From the NCBI GenBank assembly GCA_964396385.1, contig CAYNFH010000039.1, positions 1 through 34,740 of the forward strand: a DNA stretch of 34,740 nt, read 5' to 3'. The stretch's first letter is position 1; each line of letters starts with the position of its first letter. Made by a program: the position numbers and the translations under genes. Below are positions 1-8,000 of this stretch, in pieces. The stretch comes from CAYNFH01 sp964396385 (lineage in GTDB: Bacteria > Armatimonadota > Chthonomonadetes > Chthonomonadales > CAJBBX01). A model generated the notes under the pieces. It did no database searches. It saw only the letters and a list, made by a program, of their open reading frames with translations, and was not told the origin of the DNA.

Positions 1-75
1 GATCTGCTCCGGCGTAAGCGGAGGGACTCCGCCGCGACAAGGCACGCACTTCTTGTCCGCTAAATCAGTAGACAT
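1..75 (-). CDS. phhB: Pterin-4a-carbinolamine dehydratase, N-terminal fragment
   Basis: The reverse strand from the ATG at 75-73 reads MSTDLADKKCVPCRGGVPPL followed by TPEQI, then leaves the window. The CxPC-x-G-G-x-P-P-L-x-x-E pattern is the characteristic N-terminus of pterin-4a-carbinolamine dehydratases (DCoH/PhhB), which dehydrate 4a-hydroxytetrahydrobiopterin during pterin recycling in the cytoplasm. Only 25 codons are visible, so the catalytic histidines cannot be checked. A strong Shine-Dalgarno sequence (AGGAGG at 89-84 on this strand) lies 8 nt before the ATG and supports this start. The gene is divergent from the APH-family gene, with start codons only 14 bp apart. Confidence 0.82.
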   Translation of the reverse strand, partial: MSTDLADKKCVPCRGGVPPLTPEQI

Positions 76-83
76 CGACTCTG

Positions 84-89
84 CCTCCT
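84..89 (-). promoter_or_regulatory. Strong ribosome-binding site of phhB, abutting the divergent start codon
   Basis: On the minus strand this reads AGGAGG, 8 nt before the phhB ATG. It decides the phhB start. The same bases directly precede the ATG (90-92) of the plus-strand phosphotransferase, which therefore has no room for its own ribosome-binding site. Confidence 0.75.
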
Positions 90-1016
90 ATGAGTCAAGT
101 AATTCCTGAGTGGACCGCACAGATAGTCGTTACCGCCGAGCTGGCCCGTGCTCTTATCGAGGACCAGTTCCCCGCCCTCGCGCCGGTGACGTTGGAACCG
201 CTCGGCGAAGGTTGGGACAACACGGCGTACAAGGCCAACGGCGCATACGTCTTTCGCTTCCCTCGGCGCGAATGGGTGGTCGCGCTCCTCGAGACGGAGA
301 GCCGCGTGCTGCCCGTCATCGCGCCCCGCGTGCCTCTATCCGTGCCCTGTCCCTGCTTCGTCGGGCGGCCGTCGGATGCCTTCCGGTATCCGTTCGCCGG
401 GTATCCGCTGATTCCCGGCCGCACCGCCTGCGCCGCCTGGCTGACAGATTCGGAGCGTACGATGGCGGCGGAGCCGCTTGCCCGTTTCCTGACGGCACTG
501 CACTCCATCCCTACCGCTGAAGCCGCCGCGGCGGGCGCTCCCGGCGATACCATTGGCCGACTGGACGTGCTGCGGCGGGTGAACAAAGCGCGAGAGTCGA
601 TTCGTCGCCTCGAGGACGCCGGAATCCGGCCGGACACAAAGGCACTCACCGCGATACTGGACGCCGGGCCGCGAGACTACGTCCCGCGATCCGACACCCT
701 CGTTCACGGCGACCTGTACGCCCGCCACCTTCTGGTGGACCACCGGAGCCAGCTCTGCGGTATCATCGACTGGGGCGACCTCCACATCGGCGATCCCGCG
801 CTCGACCTCGCCATCGCCCATACTTTCTTACCACCCTCCGCCCATCAGCCGTTCCGTGACACCTACGGCCCTATTCCGGAACTGACGTGGGAGGTGGCCC
901 GCCTCCGCGCCGTCTGGCACACGGCCATCATCGCCCTCTACGCCCACGACATCGGGGAAGCAGACCTGCTCCGCGAAGCCCGGATCGCGTTGAGTTACAT
1001 CGTTGAATCCGCGTAG
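90..1016 (+). CDS. APH-family (aminoglycoside/macrolide phosphotransferase-like) kinase
   Basis: This is a 308-aa small-molecule kinase of the APH/choline-kinase fold. The N-lobe holds the nucleotide loop LGEGWDNTAYKANG (38-51) and the strand YVFRFPRR (53-60), where the usual Lys is replaced by Arg. The C-lobe holds HGDLYARH (206-213) and IIDWGD (225-230), the catalytic and Mg-binding motifs. In the classical motif HxDxxxxN the last residue is Asn, whereas here it is His213. I know this His variant from a subfamily of bacterial homologues, so it is probably functional. The substrate cannot be read from sequence, and resistance should not be assumed. No Shine-Dalgarno sequence precedes the ATG and no in-frame GTG follows closely, so the mRNA may be leaderless. 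The gene converges with the ABC importer. Confidence 0.85.
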   Translation: MSQVIPEWTAQIVVTAELARALIEDQFPALAPVTLEPLGEGWDNTAYKANGAYVFRFPRREWVVALLETESRVLPVIAPRVPLSVPCPCFVGRPSDAFRYPFAGYPLIPGRTACAAWLTDSERTMAAEPLARFLTALHSIPTAEAAAAGAPGDTIGRLDVLRRVNKARESIRRLEDAGIRPDTKALTAILDAGPRDYVPRSDTLVHGDLYARHLLVDHRSQLCGIIDWGDLHIGDPALDLAIAHTFLPPSAHQPFRDTYGPIPELTWEVARLRAVWHTAIIALYAHDIGEADLLREARIALSYIVESA

Positions 1017-1028
1017 GGGCGGCCCTAC
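1013..1028. terminator. Possible bidirectional terminator hairpin
   Basis: GTAGGG / CCCTAC with a 4-nt loop sits on the stop codon of the phosphotransferase, between two convergent genes. The stem is only 6 bp and there is no T-tract on either strand, so activity is uncertain. Confidence 0.3.
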
Positions 1029-1053
1029 ATGCGATGGGTCCTCTTGCGAGCGG

Positions 1054-1998
1054 TCATCCCTTCAGCGCCCCCAGAGTAACACCCTTCGTCAGCCGGTCCT
1101 GGAGGAGGATGTAGACCGCGAGAGTAGGCAGCATCACGATAACAAGAGCGGCGAAGAGGAGACCATAGTCGGTCTTGTACTGCGCCTGCATCCCCACGCT
1201 CTGAAGGCCCAGCGGGAGCGTCTTGAGGCGGTCGCTGTTCAGGAACACCAGGGCGAACAGATACTCGTTCCAGAGGCCCAGGAAGTTGAAGATGGCCACC
1301 GTGACCAGACCCGGTTTGGCCAGCGGAAGCATGACGGAGCGGAAGACACGCATTTCGCCCGCGCCGTCCATCAGGGCTGCCTCGCGGAGCTCCTCCGGCA
1401 GCGTGCGCATGAAGGCGGTGAGCACGAAGACCGTGAAGGGCAGACTGGCCGCCACGTAGATAAGGATGAGGCCGGCGTGGGAGTCGTGCAGCGAGACAGT
1501 CAGGTGATAGCCGAAAGGCCGCGCCAACGGCTGAAAGGTGCGGGTGAGCCATTCGCCCATGTCGCTGAACTGGAAGAAGAGAGGTATGAGGATGAGCTGC
1601 ATGGGGATGATGAGGCCGCTGAGGAACAGCGTGTAGACGAGGTCACGGCCAAAGAACGTAAACCGGGCCAGGGCATAGGAAGCCATCGCGCCCAGCCCCA
1701 CAATGAGCGCCAGGCTGATGCCGACCACCTTGATGCTATTGAGGAAGTAGCCCTGGAAGTGGCTGCCGACCCAGGCGCGGGTGTAGTTGTCGACCAGCGA
1801 GTGGGCGTTGGCGGCCGTGGGAGAGTAGAGCACGCGTGGAAGGCCGAACGGGTGGGCGTAGATCTCCTGCGTGTTCTTGGCGGAAGTGTAGAGCACCCAG
1901 ACCAGTGGGAAGACCACCGCGGCGAGGTAGGCCAGCAGGAATCCGTACTTCAGAGCTGCGGCTGTCCATGCCCGAGGGCTGTTAGGCTTAGGATCCAT
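1054..1998 (-). CDS. Carbohydrate ABC transporter permease, MalG-like
   Basis: This is a 314-aa inner-membrane permease of the CUT1 sugar-importer class. It has six predicted membrane segments: the first is near residues 14-36 and the last is near the C-terminus. The EAA loop that contacts the ATPase reads EELREAALMDGAGEMRVF, followed by the SVMLPLAKPG element typical of MalG-type subunits. The length is slightly above the family norm of about 270-290 because the loop after the second segment is long. It is the distal gene of the importer operon, 120 bp after the MalF-like gene. That gap contains a double-hairpin repeat (2024-2073) that could attenuate or stabilise the mRNA. No ATPase gene is present, so a shared MsmK/UgpC-type ATPase elsewhere is likely. 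Confidence 0.93.
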   Translation of the reverse strand: MDPKPNSPRAWTAAALKYGFLLAYLAAVVFPLVWVLYTSAKNTQEIYAHPFGLPRVLYSPTAANAHSLVDNYTRAWVGSHFQGYFLNSIKVVGISLALIVGLGAMASYALARFTFFGRDLVYTLFLSGLIIPMQLILIPLFFQFSDMGEWLTRTFQPLARPFGYHLTVSLHDSHAGLILIYVAASLPFTVFVLTAFMRTLPEELREAALMDGAGEMRVFRSVMLPLAKPGLVTVAIFNFLGLWNEYLFALVFLNSDRLKTLPLGLQSVGMQAQYKTDYGLLFAALVIVMLPTLAVYILLQDRLTKGVTLGALKG

Positions 1999-2023
1999 TG
2001 CCTAGATCTCGCACCCATGCCCT

Positions 2024-2073
2024 GCGGTTGAAACCGCGGGCTACGCAATACACAAAGTCGGCCTTCGCCGACT
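2024..2073. repeat. Dispersed 50-nt double-hairpin repeat, copy 1
   Basis: Two stem-loops flank a conserved spacer. The first is GCGGTT/AACCGC, the spacer is TACACAAAGTC, and the second is a perfect AGTCGGC-CTTC-GCCGACT. A second copy of the same length, about 80% identical, lies at 8001-8050. Both copies are intergenic. This copy separates the two permease genes of one operon. Confidence 0.75.
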
Positions 2074-2118
2074 GCGGAATCGGAGTGATGAGACCGCATG
2101 TAGCCGCGGCTCGGACCA

Positions 2119-3222
2119 TCAGTATTCCAGCCGCTCCCGCCGCAGCAGGCGGAAAGTGATGCGGGTGGCGAGCAGGGTGAGCAGGAAGAGGCAGACCGCG
2201 ATGGCCGTGCCGAAGCCGATGTTGTACTCCTCGAACACCTTGGAGTACATCAGCGTGGCGATGGTGTGCGTATCCTTCCCCGGCCGCCCATTCTCCATGA
2301 CCCAGACCGTGTCGAAGATCTTCAGCCCGCCGATGACCAGGTAGACCACGCCGGTGGTCAGTACGTCCCACATCAGCGGCAGAGTGATGGCGAAGAAGGT
2401 CCGGCCGTTGGACGCGCCGTCCAGTCTCGCCGCCTCATAGTAGTCCTCCGGAATGGACTCCATGGACGCCAGGAACAGCACCATGTAGAAGCCCGTAGCG
2501 CCCCAGATCATCATGGGCGGCAGCGCGGTAAGCAGCCGGCTGCTCTGGGTGAAGGCGACCGGCGGCGCAGTCGCGCCGAGCCAGCCCGCCAGGATCGGCG
2601 GCAGATGGCCGTGGAAGAGCAGCTTGAGCGTGTTGTTGAGCAGGCCCACGTCCGTGGTGCTGTAGACGAGTATCCAGAGCAGCGACACCGCCACGGAGCT
2701 GATCACGTTGGGGAAGAAGAAGGCCACGCGGAAGAGACGCGCGCCCGCGATCCGCCGGTGCAGGCTGTAGGCGAAGAAAAGCGCAAAGCTCAGGATGAAG
2801 ACACCCGGCACTACCATAAGGTAAACATTGTGGGCGAGCGCGGTGAGGAAGTCGCCGCGGCGTTTGGCGATGTCGGCGAAGTTCTTGAACCCCACCCAGA
2901 CCGGCGCGCTGAGGCCGTCCCACCGCGTGAGGCTGTACCGGAACGCGTTGAAAGCCGGAACCAGCACGAACACACCATACAGCAGCAGGGACGGCGCGAG
3001 CAGGGCGGCGATGAACGTGCGGGGAGGCTTGACACCTCTTGGTTGGAGGTTGTCCCAGCCCCTCGGACCAGTGGCGGGGCTGGGCACCCCGGTTGAAGGT
3101 TGAAGGTCCGGAATCCGGAGACTCCCCTTCTCCCCTTCTCCCCTGCGGCCGCCCGAGCCTCCTCCGGCTCGGGATTCGGAAGGCCGCAGCACCTTCTCCT
3201 GCTCTCGCGCTCTGTCTCTCAT
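2119..3222 (-). CDS. Carbohydrate ABC transporter permease, MalF-like, with repeat-derived N-terminal extension
   Basis: This is a 367-aa inner-membrane permease pairing with the MalG-like subunit. The EAA loop EDYYEAARLDGASNGRTFF followed by TLPLMWDVL identifies the CUT1 class. The first membrane segment is TFIAALLAPSLLLYGVFVLV, about 70 residues into the protein. The preceding residues are low complexity (Gly, Arg, Ser, Pro) and are encoded by tandem repeats: CCCCTTCT units at 3124-3144, GGTTGAA units at 3091-3104, and a CCCGAGCC/GGCTCGGG hairpin. The ATG at 3222 overlaps the stop of the binding-protein gene (ATGA), which supports coupled translation. The alternative GTG at 3087 would give a more usual 322 aa but lacks a ribosome-binding site. 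Family membership is certain, but the start is less sure. Confidence 0.92.
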   Translation of the reverse strand: MRDRAREQEKVLRPSESRAGGGSGGRRGEGEKGSLRIPDLQPSTGVPSPATGPRGWDNLQPRGVKPPRTFIAALLAPSLLLYGVFVLVPAFNAFRYSLTRWDGLSAPVWVGFKNFADIAKRRGDFLTALAHNVYLMVVPGVFILSFALFFAYSLHRRIAGARLFRVAFFFPNVISSVAVSLLWILVYSTTDVGLLNNTLKLLFHGHLPPILAGWLGATAPPVAFTQSSRLLTALPPMMIWGATGFYMVLFLASMESIPEDYYEAARLDGASNGRTFFAITLPLMWDVLTTGVVYLVIGGLKIFDTVWVMENGRPGKDTHTIATLMYSKVFEEYNIGFGTAIAVCLFLLTLLATRITFRLLRRERLEY

Positions 3223-4601
3223 TGCATTGCCGGGACGCCCTGTGCGGGGGGCTTGTAGACGTCCGGGTCGCGGCGGACCGCGTCGATGGAGGCTTCCATG
3301 CGCCGGCCGAACTCCTGCGGCGTTATCTTGCCCTCCAGCAGGGCGGCGAGATGCGCCGGCATGGCGTTTCGGCCGAAGTCCAGGTAGAGGCTGCTCAGCC
3401 GGTCCGAGAAGTTGCGGGAGGCGTGGTCCTCGATCTCCACCGCGGTCCGCAGGTCTGGCGGGACGTCCATCCCCTCTGCGGGGCCCTTCACGGGCGAGAG
3501 CGTATCCAGCGACTCCACATAGCTGCGGGCGGACTGCTTGCTGACCATGAACTTGAGGAAGTCCGCGGCTTCCTGGGGATGCGGCGCCTCCCGGAACACG
3601 AAGAAGTTCTCCGCTCCCCCGCCGTAGACGGCCGTAGGATCTCCGTCTCCGCCATCTACCGCGGGCACCGGGAAGCAGTCCATCTCAAATCCGGGCGGGA
3701 TGGCGTTCTTCATCTCATTCTTGAGCCACAGGCCGCAGAAGACCATGGCCGCCCGGTGATTGACCCACTCGAGCTGCGACTCCGTGTGCGTCATGGCCAT
3801 TGCACCGGGCTCGAAGTAGCGGGTCGACATCTGCTGGAGCAGCTCCGCCGCCCGGATGAACTGCGGGTCCAGGAAGGCGCCGGGCTTGAGGTCCTGCATC
3901 GCGTACCAAGTGGAAAAGGGGACGAGGCGCTCGTAGAGTGCAAGCAGGGTGGACCAGGCGTAGGTGGGATACTTGCCCTGGAACGCGATAGGCCCGACGC
4001 CAGCCGCCTTCACCTTATGGCACAGGGCTGTGAACTGGCTCCAAGTGCGGGGCGGGCTCCAGCCGTGCTGGCGGAACAGCTTCCGGTCGTACCAGCAGAC
4101 CCAGATGCTCAGGTTGGAAGGCATGGCGTAGGTATGGCCCCGGTAGGTGAAGTCAGAGAGCAGGCCGGGGATGATGGACTTCCGCCACGTGATGTTCTGA
4201 CCGTAGGCGGGCGAGTCCAGGGCCAGGTCGAGCGGATAGAGCTTGTTGGCCACGATGAGCTTCCAGACCGGGAGCGTACAGTTGGCCAGGTCCGGCGGGT
4301 TTCGGCGAAGGATGCGCGGCTTGATCTTTTCGTCCACGCGCGGGTCGCCCCACAGGTTCACCCGGATGCCCGGGTGGAGCTTCTCATACTCGCGGGCGAT
4401 GCGCTTGTGCCAGTCGATCCCATACCCGCCCTCGAATACTGCCACCTCCAGCGTAACCCCCGCGGCCGGGTCGTCGCGGGAGAGCCGGCAGCCGGGCGTT
4501 GCCGCAATGAGCAGGGCTACTGAGAATCTGAGGCATGACCTGGTGACCCGGTGACCCGGTGGCCTGGTGACGCGGAGCATATGAGGCAGGCTGAATCGCA
4601 T
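3219..4601 (-). CDS. Extracellular sugar-binding lipoprotein of an ABC importer
   Basis: This is a 460-aa family-1 solute-binding protein. A hydrophobic stretch, SVALLIAATPGC, ends in a lipobox-like cysteine about 38 residues in, so the protein is probably lipid-anchored in the periplasm. Characteristic elements follow: an opening strand 'VTLEVAVFEGGYG', 'YEKLHPGIRVNLW', and the late 'EAADFLKFMVS' helix shared by sugar-binding proteins. It is the first gene of the importer operon and overlaps the MalF-like permease by 4 bp. The bases encoding the n-region of its signal peptide contain four CYGGTGAC octamers (4540-4571), giving a reiterated RVTR sequence. The first methionine may therefore not be the true start, and Met8 is an alternative. 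The ligand is unknown, and no glycosidase accompanies the operon. Confidence 0.92.
   Translation of the reverse strand: MRFSLPHMLRVTRPPGHRVTRSCLRFSVALLIAATPGCRLSRDDPAAGVTLEVAVFEGGYGIDWHKRIAREYEKLHPGIRVNLWGDPRVDEKIKPRILRRNPPDLANCTLPVWKLIVANKLYPLDLALDSPAYGQNITWRKSIIPGLLSDFTYRGHTYAMPSNLSIWVCWYDRKLFRQHGWSPPRTWSQFTALCHKVKAAGVGPIAFQGKYPTYAWSTLLALYERLVPFSTWYAMQDLKPGAFLDPQFIRAAELLQQMSTRYFEPGAMAMTHTESQLEWVNHRAAMVFCGLWLKNEMKNAIPPGFEMDCFPVPAVDGGDGDPTAVYGGGAENFFVFREAPHPQEAADFLKFMVSKQSARSYVESLDTLSPVKGPAEGMDVPPDLRTAVEIEDHASRNFSDRLSSLYLDFGRNAMPAHLAALLEGKITPQEFGRRMEASIDAVRRDPDVYKPPAQGVPAMQ
4540..4571. repeat. Tandem octamer array, four CYGGTGAC units
   Basis: Units CTGGTGAC, CCGGTGAC, CCGGTGGC and CTGGTGAC follow without gaps. 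The array lies inside the predicted signal-peptide region of the solute-binding protein. It resembles other 7-8-mer arrays seen near gene starts in this window. Confidence 0.8.
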
Positions 4602-4903
4602 GGATTAGGCAGGGTGGTGCGGTTGGATGGCGACTGAGCAGAGCCAATGTAAAATTCGGGACTGCAGAAGGGAGTTCCTGCCGTAAGCGTCGACGTGCAA
4701 GATACCTGACACAGAAAGGAGGAAACGAGGTTATAATGCTAAAAACATTAGCTATCGTGCTGAACCCTGGCCGGCTGCGGTCCTTGAAGACGGCTAGGGC
4801 TAATCGCTATCGGGCAGTGTAGACCTCTCTACCGGGCCATGCGCAGCGTGCCCGTTGCCCGCGAGAGTCCTGCCAACTGCTGCCCGGCCGCGTCCGATCC
4901 GCC
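4602..4903. other. Divergent intergenic region between importer operon and SARP-like regulator
   Basis: These 302 bp hold the most AT-rich spot of the left flank. TATAAT at 4732-4737 could be a plus-strand -10 element. A CTGACA at 4706-4711 is the nearest -35-like hexamer, but at 20 bp it is too far for an ideal promoter. GCTAA-AAACA-TTAGC (4738-4752) is a small inverted repeat just after it. The same segment can also be read as a ribosome-binding site plus a short reading frame. No other conserved element is visible. Confidence 0.4.
4736..4822 (+). CDS. Possible 28-codon leader peptide upstream of the SARP-like gene
   Basis: ATG at 4736 opens MLKTLAIVLNPGRLRSLKTA, then eight further residues and TAG. 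A near-perfect AAAGGAGG lies at 4715-4722, 13 nt before the ATG, with a second GAGG 5 nt before it. The peptide is basic and has no known relatives. It lies 81 bp before the regulator gene, which itself lacks a ribosome-binding site. The ATG overlaps a TATAAT that could instead be a promoter, and the two readings exclude each other. The call is tentative. Confidence 0.25.
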   Translation: MLKTLAIVLNPGRLRSLKTARANRYRAV

Positions 4904-7900
4904 ATGGACAAGCTCTGGCACATAACCTTGCTCGGCGGACTCGCCGCACATGGCGAGGGCCGCTGTGTTGTGCGGTTTCAGACCCGGAGGACCGGCGCCG
5001 TCCTGGCGTTTCTGGCCTTCCACCTCCACCATGACCATAGTCGCGACCTGGTGGCGGACCGGGTCTGGCCGGAAGCGGACGCGGATGGGGCCCGCGTTTG
5101 CCTGTCCTCGGCCCTCCACTCCTTGCGCCGCCAGTTGGAGCCTCCCGGCATCCCGGCCGGCAGCGTGATTGCCGGCACGCGCACCCACATCCGGCTGAAT
5201 CCCGCCGCGGTCACGACAGACGTACTGGAGTTCGGGAAGCACGCGAGCAGGGCGCAACAGATTCCACACGGGCCCGAGCGGCTTGCCCTCCTGGCCCGAG
5301 CGGTCGACGCGTACGGAGGCGACCTGCTGCCGGACTGCGTCGAGGATTGGGTCCTCACCGCGCGTGAGCGGTTCGCGCTGCTGTACGTGCGCATCGCGCG
5401 GCAGCTCATCCGGTGCTGCGAGGAGCAGGGAGAGACGGAGCGAGCGCTGGAGTACGCGCTGCGCGCCGTCGCGGCTGCCCCGGCTCAGGAGGAGGCGCAC
5501 TTCGAGGTCATCCGTCTGAACCGTGCGCTGGGCCGCGATGCCGACGCCGCCCGCAGGTACCGGGACCTGGAGCGCATCCTGGAAGACGAGGAGGGGCGGC
5601 CTCCATCGGCGCGCACGAGGAAACTGGTCGAAGGACTGCGACTTCCAGACCGCACGGTGCGACTGTACGCGCCGCGCCCCCGCCGGTCGCCGAGCAAGCT
5701 CGTCCAAGCCCGCTCCCGGCCGGAGGAGGCACCTTGCCAGCCGCTGCCCGCGCCGCGGCTGCCGCTGGACATTACGCGGTTCTTTGGACGCCACCCGGAG
5801 CTGGCCCACCTCAGCGCACTCCTGGGCCCCCACATGCCCGACACGACGGCTGAATATGCGGACGCCAGGCTTGTGACGGTGGTGGGACCGGGAGGGTGCG
5901 GCAAGACCCGCCTCGCGGTCGAAGTCGCGCGCCGGCTGTCCGAGTCGTACGACCGGGCGGTCACTTTCGTACCGCTGGCGGACGTAACCGGCGCGGACCA
6001 GGTAGCAGAGGCGGTCCGGCAGCGGGTGTGCGAGCAGACCGACGGGAAGCGCGCGCCGCTGGAGCAGATAGAGGCCAGCCTGTCCGGGCGGCCCCACCTG
6101 CTCCTGCTGGATAACGCCGAACATCTTGGGGGGCCGTGCGCCCAGCTCGTCGAGCGGCTGCTGCATCGCCTGCCCATGCTCCGCTGCCTTGTAACGTCCC
6201 GGACGCCGCTGCACGTTGCGGGCGAGCGGGCCTACCCCCTCCAGCCGCTGCCTGTACCGGAGCGGCCGGGCACTCCGGAGCGGCTGCTGGAGTTCGCTTC
6301 CGTGGCCATGTTCGTCGACCGCGCCCAGGGTGTGCAGCCAGCCTTCCAGATCACGCCACGCAACGCCGCGGCCGTCGCAAGCCTGTGCCAGAAGCTGGAG
6401 GGCATCCCGCTGGCTATTGAACTGGCTGCGGCCCGCGCGGTGGCGCTCACGCCGCGCCAGATGCTGGAGGAGCTGTCCCAGCGGTTCGACTTCCTGGTCA
6501 GCCGCCATCGCCAGCCGGAGACGCGCCACCGGACCCTCCGCGCCGCGATCCAGTGGAGCTTCGATCTCCTGCCGTCCGCGGTCCGGGAGGTCTTTGCGGG
6601 CCTATCCGTCTTCCGAGGAGGCTGGACGCTGGAGGCGGCGCGAGCGGTCTTTCCCGGGTCGCGCGTCTTGGACTGCCTGGAGCAACTGGTGGAGCATTCC
6701 CTGGTCGTCGCCGAGGATCGCGGTCCGGAGATGCGCTACAGGCTGCTCGAATCTCTGCGGGAGTTCGCGGACGAGCACCTCATGCCGCCCGACCGCACCC
6801 TCTACTCCGAGCGCCACGCGGCTTACTTCCTGGGCCTTGCGGAGAAGATGGAGTCCCGGCTGCGCGGGCCCGGCGCCCCGGAGGCGCTGGCACTGCTGGA
6901 TGCCGAGCACGACAACCTGCGCGCGGTACTGGCGGCGGCAAGAGGCTCGGCAGCAGGTTTGCGCATGGCGTCGGCTCTGTGGCGATTCTGGTCGATCAGG
7001 GGCCATGCCGCCGAAGGGCGGCGCAGGCTGGAGGAGGCCCTCGCCGGCTGCGAGCACGCCGACGCGGGGATCCGCGTCAAAGGCTGCAACGGCCTGGCCG
7101 TGCTCTGCTGGAACCTCGGCGATTACGCGGAGGCCCGGCGGCGCGCCGCCAAGGGTGTCGAGCTGGCGCGGCGCGCGGGCGACCAGGCGGGCACAGCCGA
7201 CGGCCTGAACATCCTGGGCGTGCTGGCGGACGAGCAGGGCGACCACGAAACAGCGCTCTCGTATCACCAGGAGTGTTTGCGGATCCGCCGGTCGTGCGGC
7301 GACGAGTGGGGTACCGCGGGCTCGCTGAACAACCTGGCAGGCATCGCGCACCGCACCGGCGATCTAGCGGAGGCGCGCCGCTGCTACGATGAGAGCCAGG
7401 CCCTCTATCGCAGGCTGGGAGACCGTGCCACCGCCGCTAACGTGCTGAGCAACCTCGGCGCCGTCGCGTACCAACAGCGCGACTACACAACTGCCAGGTC
7501 ATGCTTCGAGCAGAGCCTTTCAATCTTCCGCGCCACCGGCAACACGTGGGGTATCACGGTAGCCCTGTATAACCTGGGCGAGACGATGTACCGGGAGTGC
7601 AACCATCCCGAGGCCGCTGCCCTCGTGCGCGAGAGCATCCGCATCCGCCGCGAGCTGGGGGATGAGCCGGGCATTTCGCTGCCTCTCATCACGCTCGCCA
7701 ACATCCTGGCCGAGCTGGGAGACCTCACCGGCGCCGTGCGCCTCTTTGCCGCCTCCAACGCGCTCCGGGACCGAGCGGGCGTCCCGCTGACATGCTTCAA
7801 TCGAGAAATAGTTGATGAGGATGTGGACACTGTGCGGCGGCGCCTTCGCCCACAGGATTTCCAAGCCGCCTGGAAGTACGGCCACTCCCTGTCCCTCCAA

Positions 7901-7993
7901 GATGCCGTCGCCTACGCCCTCGAAGAACCGATGGTGGACGAGCTGGCGGCCCGCACGGTCGCGATCGCCGGGAGCCCTACTTTCGCATTGTAG
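4904..7993 (+). CDS. AfsR/SARP-like regulator: winged helix, BTAD, NB-ARC ATPase, TPR
   Basis: This 1029-aa cytoplasmic transcription factor has the classical AfsR-type order. Residues 5-95 form the OmpR-like DNA-binding wing, with a 'VWPEADADGARVCLSSALHSLRRQL' style segment. A bacterial transcriptional activator domain runs to about 235. A STAND/NB-ARC ATPase follows, with Walker A GPGGCGKTR near 328-336, Walker B LLLLDNAEHL near 399-408 and a sensor 'LVTSRTPLHVAGE'. About six tetratricopeptide repeats fill roughly 720-960. Such proteins integrate a signal through the TPR/ATPase part and activate adjacent genes. It lies directly upstream of the island of plus-strand genes and divergent to the sugar importer, so either could be its target. 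That link is inferred from position. There is no clear ribosome-binding site before the ATG. Confidence 0.93.
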   Translation: MDKLWHITLLGGLAAHGEGRCVVRFQTRRTGAVLAFLAFHLHHDHSRDLVADRVWPEADADGARVCLSSALHSLRRQLEPPGIPAGSVIAGTRTHIRLNPAAVTTDVLEFGKHASRAQQIPHGPERLALLARAVDAYGGDLLPDCVEDWVLTARERFALLYVRIARQLIRCCEEQGETERALEYALRAVAAAPAQEEAHFEVIRLNRALGRDADAARRYRDLERILEDEEGRPPSARTRKLVEGLRLPDRTVRLYAPRPRRSPSKLVQARSRPEEAPCQPLPAPRLPLDITRFFGRHPELAHLSALLGPHMPDTTAEYADARLVTVVGPGGCGKTRLAVEVARRLSESYDRAVTFVPLADVTGADQVAEAVRQRVCEQTDGKRAPLEQIEASLSGRPHLLLLDNAEHLGGPCAQLVERLLHRLPMLRCLVTSRTPLHVAGERAYPLQPLPVPERPGTPERLLEFASVAMFVDRAQGVQPAFQITPRNAAAVASLCQKLEGIPLAIELAAARAVALTPRQMLEELSQRFDFLVSRHRQPETRHRTLRAAIQWSFDLLPSAVREVFAGLSVFRGGWTLEAARAVFPGSRVLDCLEQLVEHSLVVAEDRGPEMRYRLLESLREFADEHLMPPDRTLYSERHAAYFLGLAEKMESRLRGPGAPEALALLDAEHDNLRAVLAAARGSAAGLRMASALWRFWSIRGHAAEGRRRLEEALAGCEHADAGIRVKGCNGLAVLCWNLGDYAEARRRAAKGVELARRAGDQAGTADGLNILGVLADEQGDHETALSYHQECLRIRRSCGDEWGTAGSLNNLAGIAHRTGDLAEARRCYDESQALYRRLGDRATAANVLSNLGAVAYQQRDYTTARSCFEQSLSIFRATGNTWGITVALYNLGETMYRECNHPEAAALVRESIRIRRELGDEPGISLPLITLANILAELGDLTGAVRLFAASNALRDRAGVPLTCFNREIVDEDVDTVRRRLRPQDFQAAWKYGHSLSLQDAVAYALEEPMVDELAARTVAIAGSPTFAL

Positions 7994-8000
7994 AGGGCCG

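Noticed and set aside
90..1016. Calling the phosphotransferase an antibiotic-resistance gene
   Set aside because: The fold is shared by many metabolic kinases, and substrate specificity cannot be read from these motifs.
1003..2031. 342-codon plus-strand frame opposite the MalG-like permease
   Set aside because: It is hydrophilic mirror translation of a membrane protein gene and has no ribosome-binding site.
3039..4523. 494-codon plus-strand frame opposite the solute-binding protein
   Set aside because: It is low complexity and without motifs; the opposite strand encodes an unmistakable lipoprotein in an operon.
4829..6529. Long open frame (566 codons) on the minus strand opposite the SARP-like regulator
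   Set aside because: It mirrors GC-rich codons of the real gene and has Arg/Gly/Gln-rich composition without domains. The plus-strand protein has clear Walker and TPR motifs.
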